This document shows positions 25,693 to 35,549 of a stretch of DNA of 64,000 nucleotides, piece by piece. Numbering within the stretch: the first letter of the stretch is position 1; each line of letters starts with the position of its first letter. Source of the stretch: Wohlfahrtiimonas chitiniclastica DSM 18708 (GTDB taxonomy: Bacteria; Pseudomonadota; Gammaproteobacteria; Cardiobacteriales; Wohlfahrtiimonadaceae); contig NZ_AQXD01000001.1 of the NCBI RefSeq assembly GCF_000375345.1, positions 877,059 to 941,058 on the forward strand. Direction: 5' to 3'. The notes under the pieces are model-generated. The model did no database searches. It was not told where the DNA came from and saw nothing but the letters and a program-made list of their open reading frames with translations. Made by a program: the position numbers and the translations under genes.

Positions 25693-26451
25693 TTATTGAA
25701 ACTCGGATAAGGGCTTAGGCGCATGGGGCAACTCGCGCTTATGCACAGAGCGGCTTTGCCAATGCTTGACCACTTTTTGAACATGATCAGAGACAAACTC
25801 ACCGCGCAAGGCTCGGTTCATCTCATCATAACTGATGCCAATTTCCCCTTCATCGGTTTGATCTTCCCATAAACCACCAGAAGGCGCTTTATGAATAATC
25901 GCGCTTGGCACACCTAAATGGCGCGCTAAATCAAAGACTTCATCTTTCATCAAATGGATCAATGGGACGATGTCCACGCCGCCATCACCATATTTGGTGA
26001 AGTAACCCATTTGCCACTCCACTTGATTGTCTGTCCCCACCACCAAAGCTTGATTTGCTTGGGCAATCGCATACAACGTCGTCATGCGTAAACGCGCGCG
26101 CATGTTACCATCAATCACCAACGTTTCTGTCTTGGTTTGACCCTGCAAGCGTGATGCGCCAATGGCATCATACAGCATGCGATGGGTGTCAGATAAATCC
26201 ACTGTAATGTTCGGCATGTTTGAGGCGTCTGCCACGATGTGGGCATCTTTTAAATCATTCGGATGACTGTGACATGGCAACATCACCGCCAATGAGTTGT
26301 TTAGATCAGCCTTAGCCAATAAAAAACTCACCACCGCAGAATCAATGCCGCCACTTAAACCAAAGACATAACCGGTCATCGCACGCGCATCACGCTCATC
26401 ATGCAGCCATTGGATCAAATGATCCACATAACGTGTCCAATTATCCTTCAT
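25693..26451 (-). CDS. nadE: NAD synthase, ammonia-dependent type
   Basis: A 252-residue NAD synthase that amidates nicotinate adenine dinucleotide. The pyrophosphatase loop LSGGIDSAV (33-38 SGGIDS) is intact, and GTDNQVEWQMGYFTKYGDGG and the SGGLWEDQTDEGE segment complete the active site. There is no glutaminase domain, so it uses ammonia or a separate donor. It overlaps the upstream pncB gene by eleven bases. A second, degenerate NadE-like protein lies at 58483-60099. Confidence 0.94.
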   Translation of the reverse strand: MKDNWTRYVDHLIQWLHDERDARAMTGYVFGLSGGIDSAVVSFLLAKADLNNSLAVMLPCHSHPNDLKDAHIVADASNMPNITVDLSDTHRMLYDAIGASRLQGQTKTETLVIDGNMRARLRMTTLYAIAQANQALVVGTDNQVEWQMGYFTKYGDGGVDIVPLIHLMKDEVFDLARHLGVPSAIIHKAPSGGLWEDQTDEGEIGISYDEMNRALRGEFVSDHVQKVVKHWQSRSVHKRELPHAPKPLSEFQ

Positions 26452-27538
26452 ACGCCACCTTCTCTAATCTTGGGTTTGGCCAGTATTCGCGTCCGGCTTT
26501 CGCTTGGGGCTGACCATCGAGCAAAACATTGTCACCCGTAAAACCAATATTGATCTCCAATAAACTTGAACCCACACCATAAACATTGATCGGCACATTG
26601 TGTTTTTCAAAATTAGCAATCTTCTCAGGCGTTAAACCGCCGCTGACAATGATGTTCACATGCTGATAACCTTCGGCATCTAATGCTTCACGCAGGGCAA
26701 ACACCAACTCTTTATTGCAACCGCGCGGATCAAATTTACCGAGCAATTCAGGATTGCGCATAAAGTATTGATCCACCATATTGCCAGAGGTGTCAATGCG
26801 CACCGCTGCCAATTGATCTCCAAGTGTGCGTGCCACTTTTAATGAGTCGGTGATCACATCATTGTGATAATCCACAAGCACGACCAATTGATCCTCAGGA
26901 AATGTCTCTTGATACGCTTTTGAGGCTGCCACAATGTCACCATTAAAGAGCTGAATGAGGGCATGCGGCATTGTGCCAATGCCCTCTTTGCCCCACCATT
27001 CATTCATGGCATGGGTCGCTTGGGCAGAACTGCCGCCAATGAAAGCTGCATAACCATCGCCCGCTTGCTGACTGAAATGATCATTGCGATCCCCCATAAA
27101 GAGCACCATTTTATCGCCCGCAGCTTTCACCACATGATGAACATTTGTCGCCACTGAGCTTCTTCTGGCTAAAATGCCGTCAATCAAGCCTTCTAAAAAG
27201 CCGAAATTTTCATAATGTCCTGTGATCGTAAGCACTGCTTCAAAGGGTTCGATCAGATCCCCATCATGCAGGGCATGAATCTCTAAGGATTCAGGATTTT
27301 TTGCAAAAGTATGAATCAAAGCAATGGATTCATCGATCCCACACACCACAACCTGTTCTTTGCGCTGAAAAAATTGCATCGTCACAATGCGATTTTGACA
27401 ATATTTTTGGGCCAGTTCTGCGGTTTTTAGAAAATAGACGGCAGAGAACCAGCCATCTTTCACTCGTTCATCAAACTTAAATGTTTGATTGGTTAAACGT
27501 GCTATTTTGCCTTGTTGCTTCAACTCAAATTCTTTCAT
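26441..27538 (-). CDS. Nicotinate phosphoribosyltransferase-like protein
   Basis: A 365-residue type II phosphoribosyltransferase that should turn nicotinate into nicotinate mononucleotide for NAD salvage. It resembles the short PncB form seen in archaea and Gram-positives (FFQRKEQVVVCGIDESI, GDLIEPFEAVLTITGHY, a VRIDTSGN phosphate site, IIVSGGLTPEKI) rather than the roughly 400-residue E. coli PncB. The direct coupling to nadE (eleven-base overlap) strongly supports the NAD role. A TTGATA/GATAAT promoter precedes it, and a NadR-like palindrome lies further upstream. Confidence 0.85.
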   Translation of the reverse strand: MKEFELKQQGKIARLTNQTFKFDERVKDGWFSAVYFLKTAELAQKYCQNRIVTMQFFQRKEQVVVCGIDESIALIHTFAKNPESLEIHALHDGDLIEPFEAVLTITGHYENFGFLEGLIDGILARRSSVATNVHHVVKAAGDKMVLFMGDRNDHFSQQAGDGYAAFIGGSSAQATHAMNEWWGKEGIGTMPHALIQLFNGDIVAASKAYQETFPEDQLVVLVDYHNDVITDSLKVARTLGDQLAAVRIDTSGNMVDQYFMRNPELLGKFDPRGCNKELVFALREALDAEGYQHVNIIVSGGLTPEKIANFEKHNVPINVYGVGSSLLEINIGFTGDNVLLDGQPQAKAGREYWPNPRLEKVAYEG

Positions 27539-27568
27539 ATTGTCATTGCCACTTCACTTGGTTGCGGT

Positions 27569-27596
27569 ATTATCGCATTTTAAAAAAATTTATCAA
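27569..27596 (-). promoter_or_regulatory. pncB-nadE-hemW promoter
   Basis: On the minus strand TTGATA (27591-27596), a 16-bp spacer and GATAAT (27569-27574) lie about 30 bases upstream of the pncB-like start. Confidence 0.55.
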
Positions 27597-27719
27597 AATA
27601 ATTGATATTATGGGCATTATATTGAATAAGCATCATCAACTCTTCTGATAAACCTCCTGTTTTTTCTCATCCTCATGCTTTGTTGAGTGTTCAAACATTT
27701 GTGCAACTGAATTTGCATT

Positions 27720-27739
27720 ATGTTTAATATATTAAACAT
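27720..27739. promoter_or_regulatory. Perfect 20-bp palindrome matching the NadR operator consensus
   Basis: ATGTTTAATATATTAAACAT is a perfect palindrome and contains TGTTTA-N6-TAAACA, the consensus known for the NAD repressor NadR of enterobacteria. It is in the gap before the NAD salvage operon, at the 3' edge of yqaA, but about 125 bp upstream of the apparent promoter. AT-rich composition could produce it by chance, so its role is an inference. Confidence 0.45.
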
Positions 27740-28149
27740 TATTTCCAGAAAAAAAGCAAAATTATCATCCCATAACGTGCCATTTTTCCGATCAATAAAT
27801 AGACCGAACACGCAAACATCGGCAACCGAAGCCAGCCTGCGGCTAAAGGCAACGCATCGCCAATCAATGGCACCCATGACAATAACAACACAGGGCTGCC
27901 ATAACGGGTTAAATAATTTTGCACTTTTTCTGAGGGCAGTTGCTTAAGTGGCAACCAGCGCCCGATCATCAATGATGTAATGCTCCCAAGTGTGTTTGCA
28001 AGGGATGCCACACATAAAGCTAGGACGGCTGCTTCTGGGAATTTGGCTAAAAATGCCAATAAAGCCACTTCAGAGCTCCCTGGCAAAATCGTTGCCGAGG
28101 TGAACGCTGAGGTGGCCAATAGCCCGAGCGCAGCCGCTTCGCTGATCAC
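27739..28149 (-). CDS. yqaA: YqaA-family membrane protein (SNARE/DedA-associated fold)
   Basis: A 136-residue inner-membrane protein of the YqaA/VTT group with about four helices; SSEVALLAFLAK, LGSITSLMIGRWLP and WVPLIGDALPLAAGWLRLP are the conserved segments. Its function is poorly known, possibly related to DedA lipid transporters. The start is GTG at 28149, immediately after the mscL stop, so the genes are coupled. A 40-codon frame begins in its stop codon (27739-27617), but it has no homology I can see. Confidence 0.85.
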   Translation of the reverse strand: MISEAAALGLLATSAFTSATILPGSSEVALLAFLAKFPEAAVLALCVASLANTLGSITSLMIGRWLPLKQLPSEKVQNYLTRYGSPVLLLSWVPLIGDALPLAAGWLRLPMFACSVYLLIGKMARYGMIILLFFWK

Positions 28150-28581
28150 TTATTTTTGTTCAGATTGCTTGGCTAATAAATCGCGAATCTCTTTTAAGTA
28201 ATCTTCAGATGTTGGTGCAGGCGGTGCTTTAGGCGCTTCTTCTGCTTGTTTTTGCTCTTCATGAGCTGCCGCTGCCATGATTTTGTTCGCAGTTTTCATG
28301 ATGATGAACAACACAATCGCCGTGATGAAGAAGGTAATAAGTGCACTCAATACAGCACCGACGTTAAATGTCACACCTTGTACTTGGAACACTAAGTTGC
28401 CAAGTGCATCATCGGCTGAGGTTTTGCCTGTGGTTAACACAAAAATTAAGCTGATGATCGGTGTTAATAAACCTTCAACAATTTTGTTCACAATCGCAGT
28501 AAATGCCGTACCGATCACAACACCCACGGATAAATCTAAGATGTTGCCACGCAATAAAAACTTTTTAAACTCTTTAAACAT
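28150..28581 (-). CDS. mscL: Large-conductance mechanosensitive channel
   Basis: A 143-residue MscL. The first helix FLLRGNILDLSVGVVIGTAFTAIV is nearly the family consensus (broken here to keep it short), with the loop and second helix (AVLSALITFFITAIVLF) following and a charged C-terminal bundle KEIRDLLAKQ. The pentamer opens under membrane tension to release solutes in osmotic downshock. AAAAGGA lies before the ATG, sixteen bases after the sbcC stop. Confidence 0.97.
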   Translation of the reverse strand: MFKEFKKFLLRGNILDLSVGVVIGTAFTAIVNKIVEGLLTPIISLIFVLTTGKTSADDALGNLVFQVQGVTFNVGAVLSALITFFITAIVLFIIMKTANKIMAAAAHEEQKQAEEAPKAPPAPTSEDYLKEIRDLLAKQSEQK

Positions 28582-28597
28582 AGGTTGTCCTTTTCAA

Positions 28598-31500
28598 TTA
28601 ACTCATTAACGAGGAATCAAGTTTAGTACATCCCGGGCCAATAATGATACTTTTTCCACCATTTTTTGGCTGAATTTGGATCTGTGTCGTGATTCGCTCT
28701 TTTAATGCTGACACATGGGAGATGATGCCAATGAGTTTGCCTTCCCCATGCAACCCCGCTAACAATGACAATGCTGTATCTAATGCATCTTCATCGAGTG
28801 TGCCAAAGCCTTCATCTAAAAAGAGTGAATCCACCCGCACCGTTTGACTGGCCATTTTTGATAAACCGAGCGCCAGCGCTAAGCTGACAATAAAACTCTC
28901 CCCACCGGATAAATTTTTCGTGGAACGCACTTCACCCGCTTGATAGTTATCGATCACATTGAGTTGAAGCGCCTCTTTTTCATCGCGCACCAATAAATAA
29001 CGATCCGACATTTTCATGAGCTCTTGATTCGCTTGACGCACCATCAATTCAAACGTAAGCCCTTGAGCAAAGGTGCGATATTTTTTCCCATCTGCCGAGC
29101 CAATCAAATGATTGAGTGCACGCCATTGATCACGCGTCAGGCGCTGCTGTTCTATCGCGGCATGCGTTTGTGCCATGGTTGATTTTGCTGCACTGTTTTG
29201 TTGCCATGTTGCCTGTAAACTGCCAAGTTTTTGATTGACCTCATCAAGATGGCTCTGCTGCTCATCAAACTTCAAGGTCAAGGCTTCCATCGAGTCTGTG
29301 GTGAGGCTCAGTGCGCTCATCTCAATCAATCGTGCCTCTGCATCCGATAAACGCATGCGATTTTTCTTCACCTGTACATCAAGTGCATCCCTTTGTGTCT
29401 GCAGTGCAATGCGCTCAGCTTTTGGCAACATGGCAGCAAGGACTGCTGCTTCTGAAGCAAAACCTGCCTCATGGCATGCCGTTGTCCATTCAGCATTCAC
29501 GATCGCTAACGTTGCAGCGCGCGCCTGAAGGCTTGCCGTTAAGCCAATCATGCGCTCTTCTAAGCGCATCATAGATTCTGCCGCTTGTTGATGGGCTGTT
29601 TTGACCGTTTCAAGGGTGGTTTGACGCGCCGTTACATCTGCCTGCCACGCAGCTTTCACCGCTGTGACAGCCGTATCACCTAAAAGTGTCCGACGTGCCT
29701 TGAGCTTCTCATCATACTGCCCTTGCCACGCTTTAAGTTCTTGCTCAAATGCTGTCAATTGCGCAGCACACGCCATTTTTTGCCCCGTCAAGGCGGCAAG
29801 CTCTGCCTGTAAGGGTTGCAATTGTTCGTTTTCCGCCTTGATTGTGGCTTCTGCCGCTGCCCATGCTGCTTTGCGCTCAGTCAGCTGCGTAAGCGCAGCC
29901 GCGCGGTCAAGGTCGGTCAGATCAAAATGCCTCACCTCTGCATGCCATGCATTTAAATCAGCCTTCACTGACTCTTCTAAAGTTTTAATCTGTGCAGCAC
30001 TCTCATTAACAACGCTTTGCGCATGTGAGACTTTAAGTGCCATCATCTCACACTCAGCTTGTGCATGTTTAAGCGCCGTCATACTGTCCTGAGCGCGTTT
30101 TTCTGCTTGCTCTAACGCCACAAGCGCCATTTCAATGGCATCCATAATGCGAGTGATGCGAGCAATCTCTGCCTCTGCTTCACTCGTTGGCAATGGCGCT
30201 GTTACATAAGGATGCGCTGTTGAGCCACACAATGGACAGGGCTCATCCGTCTTCAAGCGCGCCCGTGCCGCTTCATAATTGTGTAGGGTTGCATGAAAGG
30301 ACTGCTCACGCAGCCAATGATCTTTTTCTCGCTGATAATCTTTCAGGGTTTGCCCATTGTTCAACGTTTCAAGCGCCGCTTTCTTGGTTGTCACTTCTGA
30401 TTCTGCCGCGGAATTTTCGGCCAGGATTTCCGTCTTGACTGTGATCTGGGCAGTCATTTGCGTTTGCAAATGCTCAAGCGCCATCATTTGTTCAACATAA
30501 TTATTTTTCAGCGCTAGGATTTTTGTATCGTGCTGCTTTAAGCGATCATCTATGGCACAAATGCGCGGCAATACCTCAATGAGCGCGGCATCTTTCCGGT
30601 GCGCTTGTAAATATGCTCGCTGCATTTCGCATTGCTGATGAATCTGAGCAATGCGCGCCTCAATTGCTTCAATCTGCGTTGTTAAGTCCACTAAATGCGC
30701 GGCATCGTGACTTTGTTTTATTGTGCCCTGCTCAATGCGCTCACGCATGGCATCCATCGCTTGATCAAGGGCAGATACGCGTTCCCATAAGCGCTCTTTG
30801 TCGGCGCGTTCAGCCAATACAGATTCAAGTGCATGAGTCGCCGCATCGACCTTCTGTTGATGCTGCTGACAACGCTCTTTTTGAATGGGCAAGGCTTCTG
30901 CCTGCTGCTTGAGCTGCTCTTCATCGCGCGCATGATCTTTTCTCAACTGATGAAGATGCTCAAGTCGCCCTTCTAATGTTGCCGCTTGCAGTGCTTGATT
31001 AAGGCGCGTTTGTTGAGGCTCAAATGCCGACCACTGCTCAGAGACATGCAATGCCTCATGCTGCAATTCGCTGATGTGCTGCATGAGCGCCTGACGATCT
31101 TTTTGCCATGCCATCGCTGCTTGTGTTTGAGCAATCTCTGCCTTTAATTCGGTGAGCTTTTGTGCACAATCATCCATCGAGGCTTGAAGCATCGCTTCCT
31201 CTTCAAGCGTGAGCAACTGCACAGCTTCCACAGACGCCGTTAAATCGTCAAAAGCACGCTCCTCTTTCCGCATGCGGTTGAACACTGATTTAGAAATCTC
31301 TGCATAGATCTCTGTGCCTGTCAATTGCTCTAAAATTTTGGACTTCTCATCGCTATTGGCCTTTAAAAAACCATCAAACTGCCCTTGTGCCAATAAAATA
31401 GAGCGCGTAAAACGCTTAAAATCCATACCTGTTTTCTCTTCAACGACGGCAGGCACTTTACTGCGTTTACTCTCTAAAATATTGCCTGTTTCATCACTGA

Positions 31501-31846
31501 TTTCATGACGCGGATCTTGCAATGCCCCTGTGATGGATTTACGGGCGCGGCGCTGATCAAAACGGCATAAAAACTCTCCTGCTTGGGATAAAAAGCGCAC
31601 CTCTGCATAGCATTCAAAGGTGTGACGACTCATGATTTCATTGTCGGTTTTAGTGATGCTGCCAAGGCGCGGCGTTTGCCCATAGAGCGCTAAACAAATG
31701 GCATCTAAAATGGTGGATTTACCAGCGCCCGTTGGGCCTGTTAAAGCAAAAATGCCATGAGTTTGATAAGCGTCATCCGTGAAATCAATGTGCCATTCGC
31801 CTTGTAAGGAATTTAAATTTTTAAAGCGCAATTCTAAAATTTTCAT
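28598..31846 (-). CDS. sbcC: SbcC exonuclease subunit (SMC-like ATPase)
   Basis: A 1082-residue Rad50-like ATPase that works with SbcD to cut hairpins and palindromes at replication forks. It has Walker A GPTGAGKS (37-44), two very long coiled-coil arms, the zinc-hook CPLC (Cys537, Cys540) at the middle of the protein, and the C-terminal signature LSGGESFIVSLALALGLS with Walker B LFLDEGFGTLD. The coding strand is rich in alanine and glutamine codons, as usual for coiled coils. It follows sbcD by three bases. Confidence 0.95.
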   Translation of the reverse strand: MKILELRFKNLNSLQGEWHIDFTDDAYQTHGIFALTGPTGAGKSTILDAICLALYGQTPRLGSITKTDNEIMSRHTFECYAEVRFLSQAGEFLCRFDQRRARKSITGALQDPRHEISDETGNILESKRSKVPAVVEEKTGMDFKRFTRSILLAQGQFDGFLKANSDEKSKILEQLTGTEIYAEISKSVFNRMRKEERAFDDLTASVEAVQLLTLEEEAMLQASMDDCAQKLTELKAEIAQTQAAMAWQKDRQALMQHISELQHEALHVSEQWSAFEPQQTRLNQALQAATLEGRLEHLHQLRKDHARDEEQLKQQAEALPIQKERCQQHQQKVDAATHALESVLAERADKERLWERVSALDQAMDAMRERIEQGTIKQSHDAAHLVDLTTQIEAIEARIAQIHQQCEMQRAYLQAHRKDAALIEVLPRICAIDDRLKQHDTKILALKNNYVEQMMALEHLQTQMTAQITVKTEILAENSAAESEVTTKKAALETLNNGQTLKDYQREKDHWLREQSFHATLHNYEAARARLKTDEPCPLCGSTAHPYVTAPLPTSEAEAEIARITRIMDAIEMALVALEQAEKRAQDSMTALKHAQAECEMMALKVSHAQSVVNESAAQIKTLEESVKADLNAWHAEVRHFDLTDLDRAAALTQLTERKAAWAAAEATIKAENEQLQPLQAELAALTGQKMACAAQLTAFEQELKAWQGQYDEKLKARRTLLGDTAVTAVKAAWQADVTARQTTLETVKTAHQQAAESMMRLEERMIGLTASLQARAATLAIVNAEWTTACHEAGFASEAAVLAAMLPKAERIALQTQRDALDVQVKKNRMRLSDAEARLIEMSALSLTTDSMEALTLKFDEQQSHLDEVNQKLGSLQATWQQNSAAKSTMAQTHAAIEQQRLTRDQWRALNHLIGSADGKKYRTFAQGLTFELMVRQANQELMKMSDRYLLVRDEKEALQLNVIDNYQAGEVRSTKNLSGGESFIVSLALALGLSKMASQTVRVDSLFLDEGFGTLDEDALDTALSLLAGLHGEGKLIGIISHVSALKERITTQIQIQPKNGGKSIIIGPGCTKLDSSLMS

Positions 31847-31849
31847 GCA

Positions 31850-33088
31850 TCACTCCGCGTTTTGATCATCTTCATTGAGGGATTGCACCACGTCTTGATG
31901 CAAGGCACGCAACAATGCACTCGATTCTGGCAAAACATCTGCCGCCTTTAAACATGCCTCAAACACATCCTCAACACTCAACTCTTCAAGCGCGACGGCA
32001 TCTTGTGCCACTTGCATCACCTGATTGAGCACTTGCTGATTTTTAATGCGTAAAATCATCAATGATGAACCTGCCACACGCGTTTCTAAGCGACTGCGTA
32101 AATCCCCAACGATGGCATTGCCGGTGTATTCAATTTCCAGCCACACGGGTTGTTGCATCTCCCTTAAAGCATCGAGTCGCGCTTCTATGGTGTCTAAATC
32201 ACCGCTGATGCGTTCTAATGCCTGAAAGCGCGGAATGGGCAACAGGGAAATTGTTGCGTTTCGTCCCACAAACTCAATGATCACCACTGATTTATTCTGT
32301 TTTGCCTCCCCAAAGCCCATGGCAATCGGCGAGCCTGAGTAACGAATGTGTTCACATCCCCCCACAATTTGCGGCACATGTAAATGCCCTAATGCCACAT
32401 AATCTAACTCAGTGGGAAATGCTGCAACATTCACATAAGCAAGATTGCCCACATACAGATCCCGCACACCATCGCCTTCTAGGGTTTCACCCCCTGCGGC
32501 AAATAGGTGTCCCATTGCCACAATTGGAATCTCTTGGTGACCGGCAGCAGCGCATCTACTTTGCTCAGCAATCGCTAAATCCGTCACCGCTTGATAGTGG
32601 TGCTCAATGCCCATGATCAACGCGCGATTTTTATCCTCAAGACTTTCCCCTGCCGTCATGATGCGCATGTCTTTGTCACGCAAATAGGGCACCGCACACA
32701 CGATGAGCTCAGGCACGCCATTGCGCGTCAATGTGATCACTTCATCGGATAAATCAGCACTCACCTGCCCAATGACATGCACATTTAGGGCTTTAAGCAG
32801 GGCTTGCGGTGCATTTAAAAATGTAGGCGAATCATGATTGCCTGCCGTGATCACCACATGCTGACAATCCGTTCTGGACACTTGATGCAAAAACTCATAA
32901 TACATTGCCTGGGCACGGTTACTTGGCAAATTGGTGTCAAACACATCCCCAGCAATTAATAATACATCGATCTTTTCTTCTGTGAGCGTTTTGATCATCC
33001 ATGCTAAAAATTCGGAAAATTCTTGATGACGCTTATGCCCATACAGGGCGCGCCCTAAATGCCAATCGGCGGTGTGGAGGATTTTCAT
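31850..33088 (-). CDS. sbcD: SbcD nuclease subunit
   Basis: A 412-residue Mre11-like nuclease with all phosphoesterase motifs: HTADWHLG (7-14), IAGDVFD, AGNHDS, MGHLFA and the late GHLH (ALGHLHVPQ). It binds two Mn ions and pairs with SbcC. The ATG at 33088 is used; an in-frame TTG lies six bases upstream. A cap domain follows the nuclease core from about residue 300. Confidence 0.95.
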   Translation of the reverse strand: MKILHTADWHLGRALYGHKRHQEFSEFLAWMIKTLTEEKIDVLLIAGDVFDTNLPSNRAQAMYYEFLHQVSRTDCQHVVITAGNHDSPTFLNAPQALLKALNVHVIGQVSADLSDEVITLTRNGVPELIVCAVPYLRDKDMRIMTAGESLEDKNRALIMGIEHHYQAVTDLAIAEQSRCAAAGHQEIPIVAMGHLFAAGGETLEGDGVRDLYVGNLAYVNVAAFPTELDYVALGHLHVPQIVGGCEHIRYSGSPIAMGFGEAKQNKSVVIIEFVGRNATISLLPIPRFQALERISGDLDTIEARLDALREMQQPVWLEIEYTGNAIVGDLRSRLETRVAGSSLMILRIKNQQVLNQVMQVAQDAVALEELSVEDVFEACLKAADVLPESSALLRALHQDVVQSLNEDDQNAE

Positions 33089-33162
33089 TGTCAATTCATT
33101 TATGGTTGGTATGTCCCTAGTATTGCTGATTTAATGCCGAGAAGCAATGGCAAAATGGCAGG

Positions 33163-33188
33163 CACAAAAAAGCCAGCATTGCGCTGGC
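33163..33188 (-). terminator. Terminator of the small hypothetical gene
   Basis: On the minus strand a GCCAGC/GCTGGC stem is followed by TTTTTT, 28 bases after the stop of the gene at 33216-33464. Confidence 0.8.
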
Positions 33189-33215
33189 CTTGTCATCACA
33201 ACGATGCAAAGAGCA

Positions 33216-33464
33216 TTATTCCTCTTTTTGCCATTGATCACCGAGCAATTGCTCTTGAATGTTTTTCACAAACTCTTCTAAGTCTGCGCGAGTCATCTCC
33301 ATGTGGGAGCCATAACGTTCATTTTCAATCGTGGTAATGTGCGCGATGACAAATTGATCATCACCCTCTTTCACTAAACTGAACTCTTCCCCTTCCTTGT
33401 CCATACACTTGTAACTCACCATCTGGACATTCTTATAAATCAAGTTCTTATTCAGTTCTGTCAT
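33216..33464 (-). CDS. Small acidic hypothetical protein
   Basis: An 82-residue acidic cytoplasmic protein with no signal peptide or membrane helix and one cysteine. AAGGGG lies before ATG 33464; the frame extends upstream to 33572 but without a binding site. I do not recognise a family. It forms its own unit: a TATAAT -10 box lies at 33502-33507 (minus strand) and a terminator follows it. Confidence 0.6.
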   Translation of the reverse strand: MTELNKNLIYKNVQMVSYKCMDKEGEEFSLVKEGDDQFVIAHITTIENERYGSHMEMTRADLEEFVKNIQEQLLGDQWQKEE

Positions 33465-34793
<1,329 letters not shown>

Positions 34794-34817
34794 TGATGCT
34801 TGTGACGGTTTAATCTC

Positions 34818-34840
34818 AAGCCCCTTATTTTAAGGGGCTT
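34818..34840 (+). terminator. Intercistronic hairpin after dctP
   Basis: A 10-bp stem AAGCCCCTTA/TAAGGGGCTT has a TTT loop but only a poor T run. It probably acts as a partial terminator or mRNA 3' stabiliser, favouring the binding protein over dctQM. Confidence 0.6.
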
Positions 34841-34882
34841 ATCTTGTTTAAGCTAAAGCATAAATAACAAAAAGAGGACACT

Positions 34883-35548
34883 ATGCTGATCGACATTTAT
34901 CGATTCATGGACAAAGCGTGGCAAAAAATTGAGGTGTTTATGATGGTTTTCATCCTCACTGCCATGACTTTGGTCACATTTATCTACACCATGCTGAACA
35001 ATCTCTACATGCCTTTTTATAAAGTGGCAGATTGGCTCGCAGGGGATGAAGCTTCAAAACTTGAAGATTTTTTCTTAGATGCCGGCGACTTTATGATGGA
35101 ATCTGCCAGTGCATTCAGTTGGTCAAATGAATTCACAAAGGCTTGTTTTGCCTGGCTCATTTTCTTTTGTATGTCTTATGGCGTGCGCATTGGCGGGCAC
35201 ATCGGGGTCGATGCACTCGTCAAAGTTTTTCACAATAAAGTGCAACGCTTTTTAGCCTATGTTGGGCTCTCTGCCTGTTTACTCTATGGCGGCATCATGC
35301 TTTATGCGAGCATGGAATGGGTGTTGAACTTTTATAATCTTGGCACGTTGGCCGAAGGTTTAGATCGCTTTGGCATTAAGCGTTGGCAGATCTCCGTGAT
35401 TGTGCCTTTAGGCTTTTTCCTCTTGATGTGGCGTTATTTAGAGATCGGTTATTTAATTGTGACCCACAAGCAAAACACATTAGGGCTTGCAGATGAAGCG
35501 GCCGATGCCATTGATGAATTTAAGAAAAATCAAGAGCAAGGAGCTTAA
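34883..35548 (+). CDS. dctQ: TRAP transporter small permease DctQ
   Basis: A 221-residue DctQ subunit with four predicted helices, a slightly longer first loop than usual (about 40-75) and the conserved KACFAWLIFFCMSYGVRIGGHIGVD region. It binds DctM in the inner membrane and is needed for sodium-driven uptake. GAGGA lies before the ATG. It starts 90 bases after dctP. Confidence 0.9.
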   Translation: MLIDIYRFMDKAWQKIEVFMMVFILTAMTLVTFIYTMLNNLYMPFYKVADWLAGDEASKLEDFFLDAGDFMMESASAFSWSNEFTKACFAWLIFFCMSYGVRIGGHIGVDALVKVFHNKVQRFLAYVGLSACLLYGGIMLYASMEWVLNFYNLGTLAEGLDRFGIKRWQISVIVPLGFFLLMWRYLEIGYLIVTHKQNTLGLADEAADAIDEFKKNQEQGA

Positions 35549-35549
35549 C

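Noticed and set aside
27617..27739. A 40-codon frame starting in the yqaA stop codon
   Set aside because: It is arginine-rich without similarity, lies across the predicted operator region, and has no ribosome binding site of its own.
29235..30912. Several long plus-strand frames inside sbcC
   Set aside because: They are antisense shadows of the alanine- and glutamine-rich coiled-coil codons.
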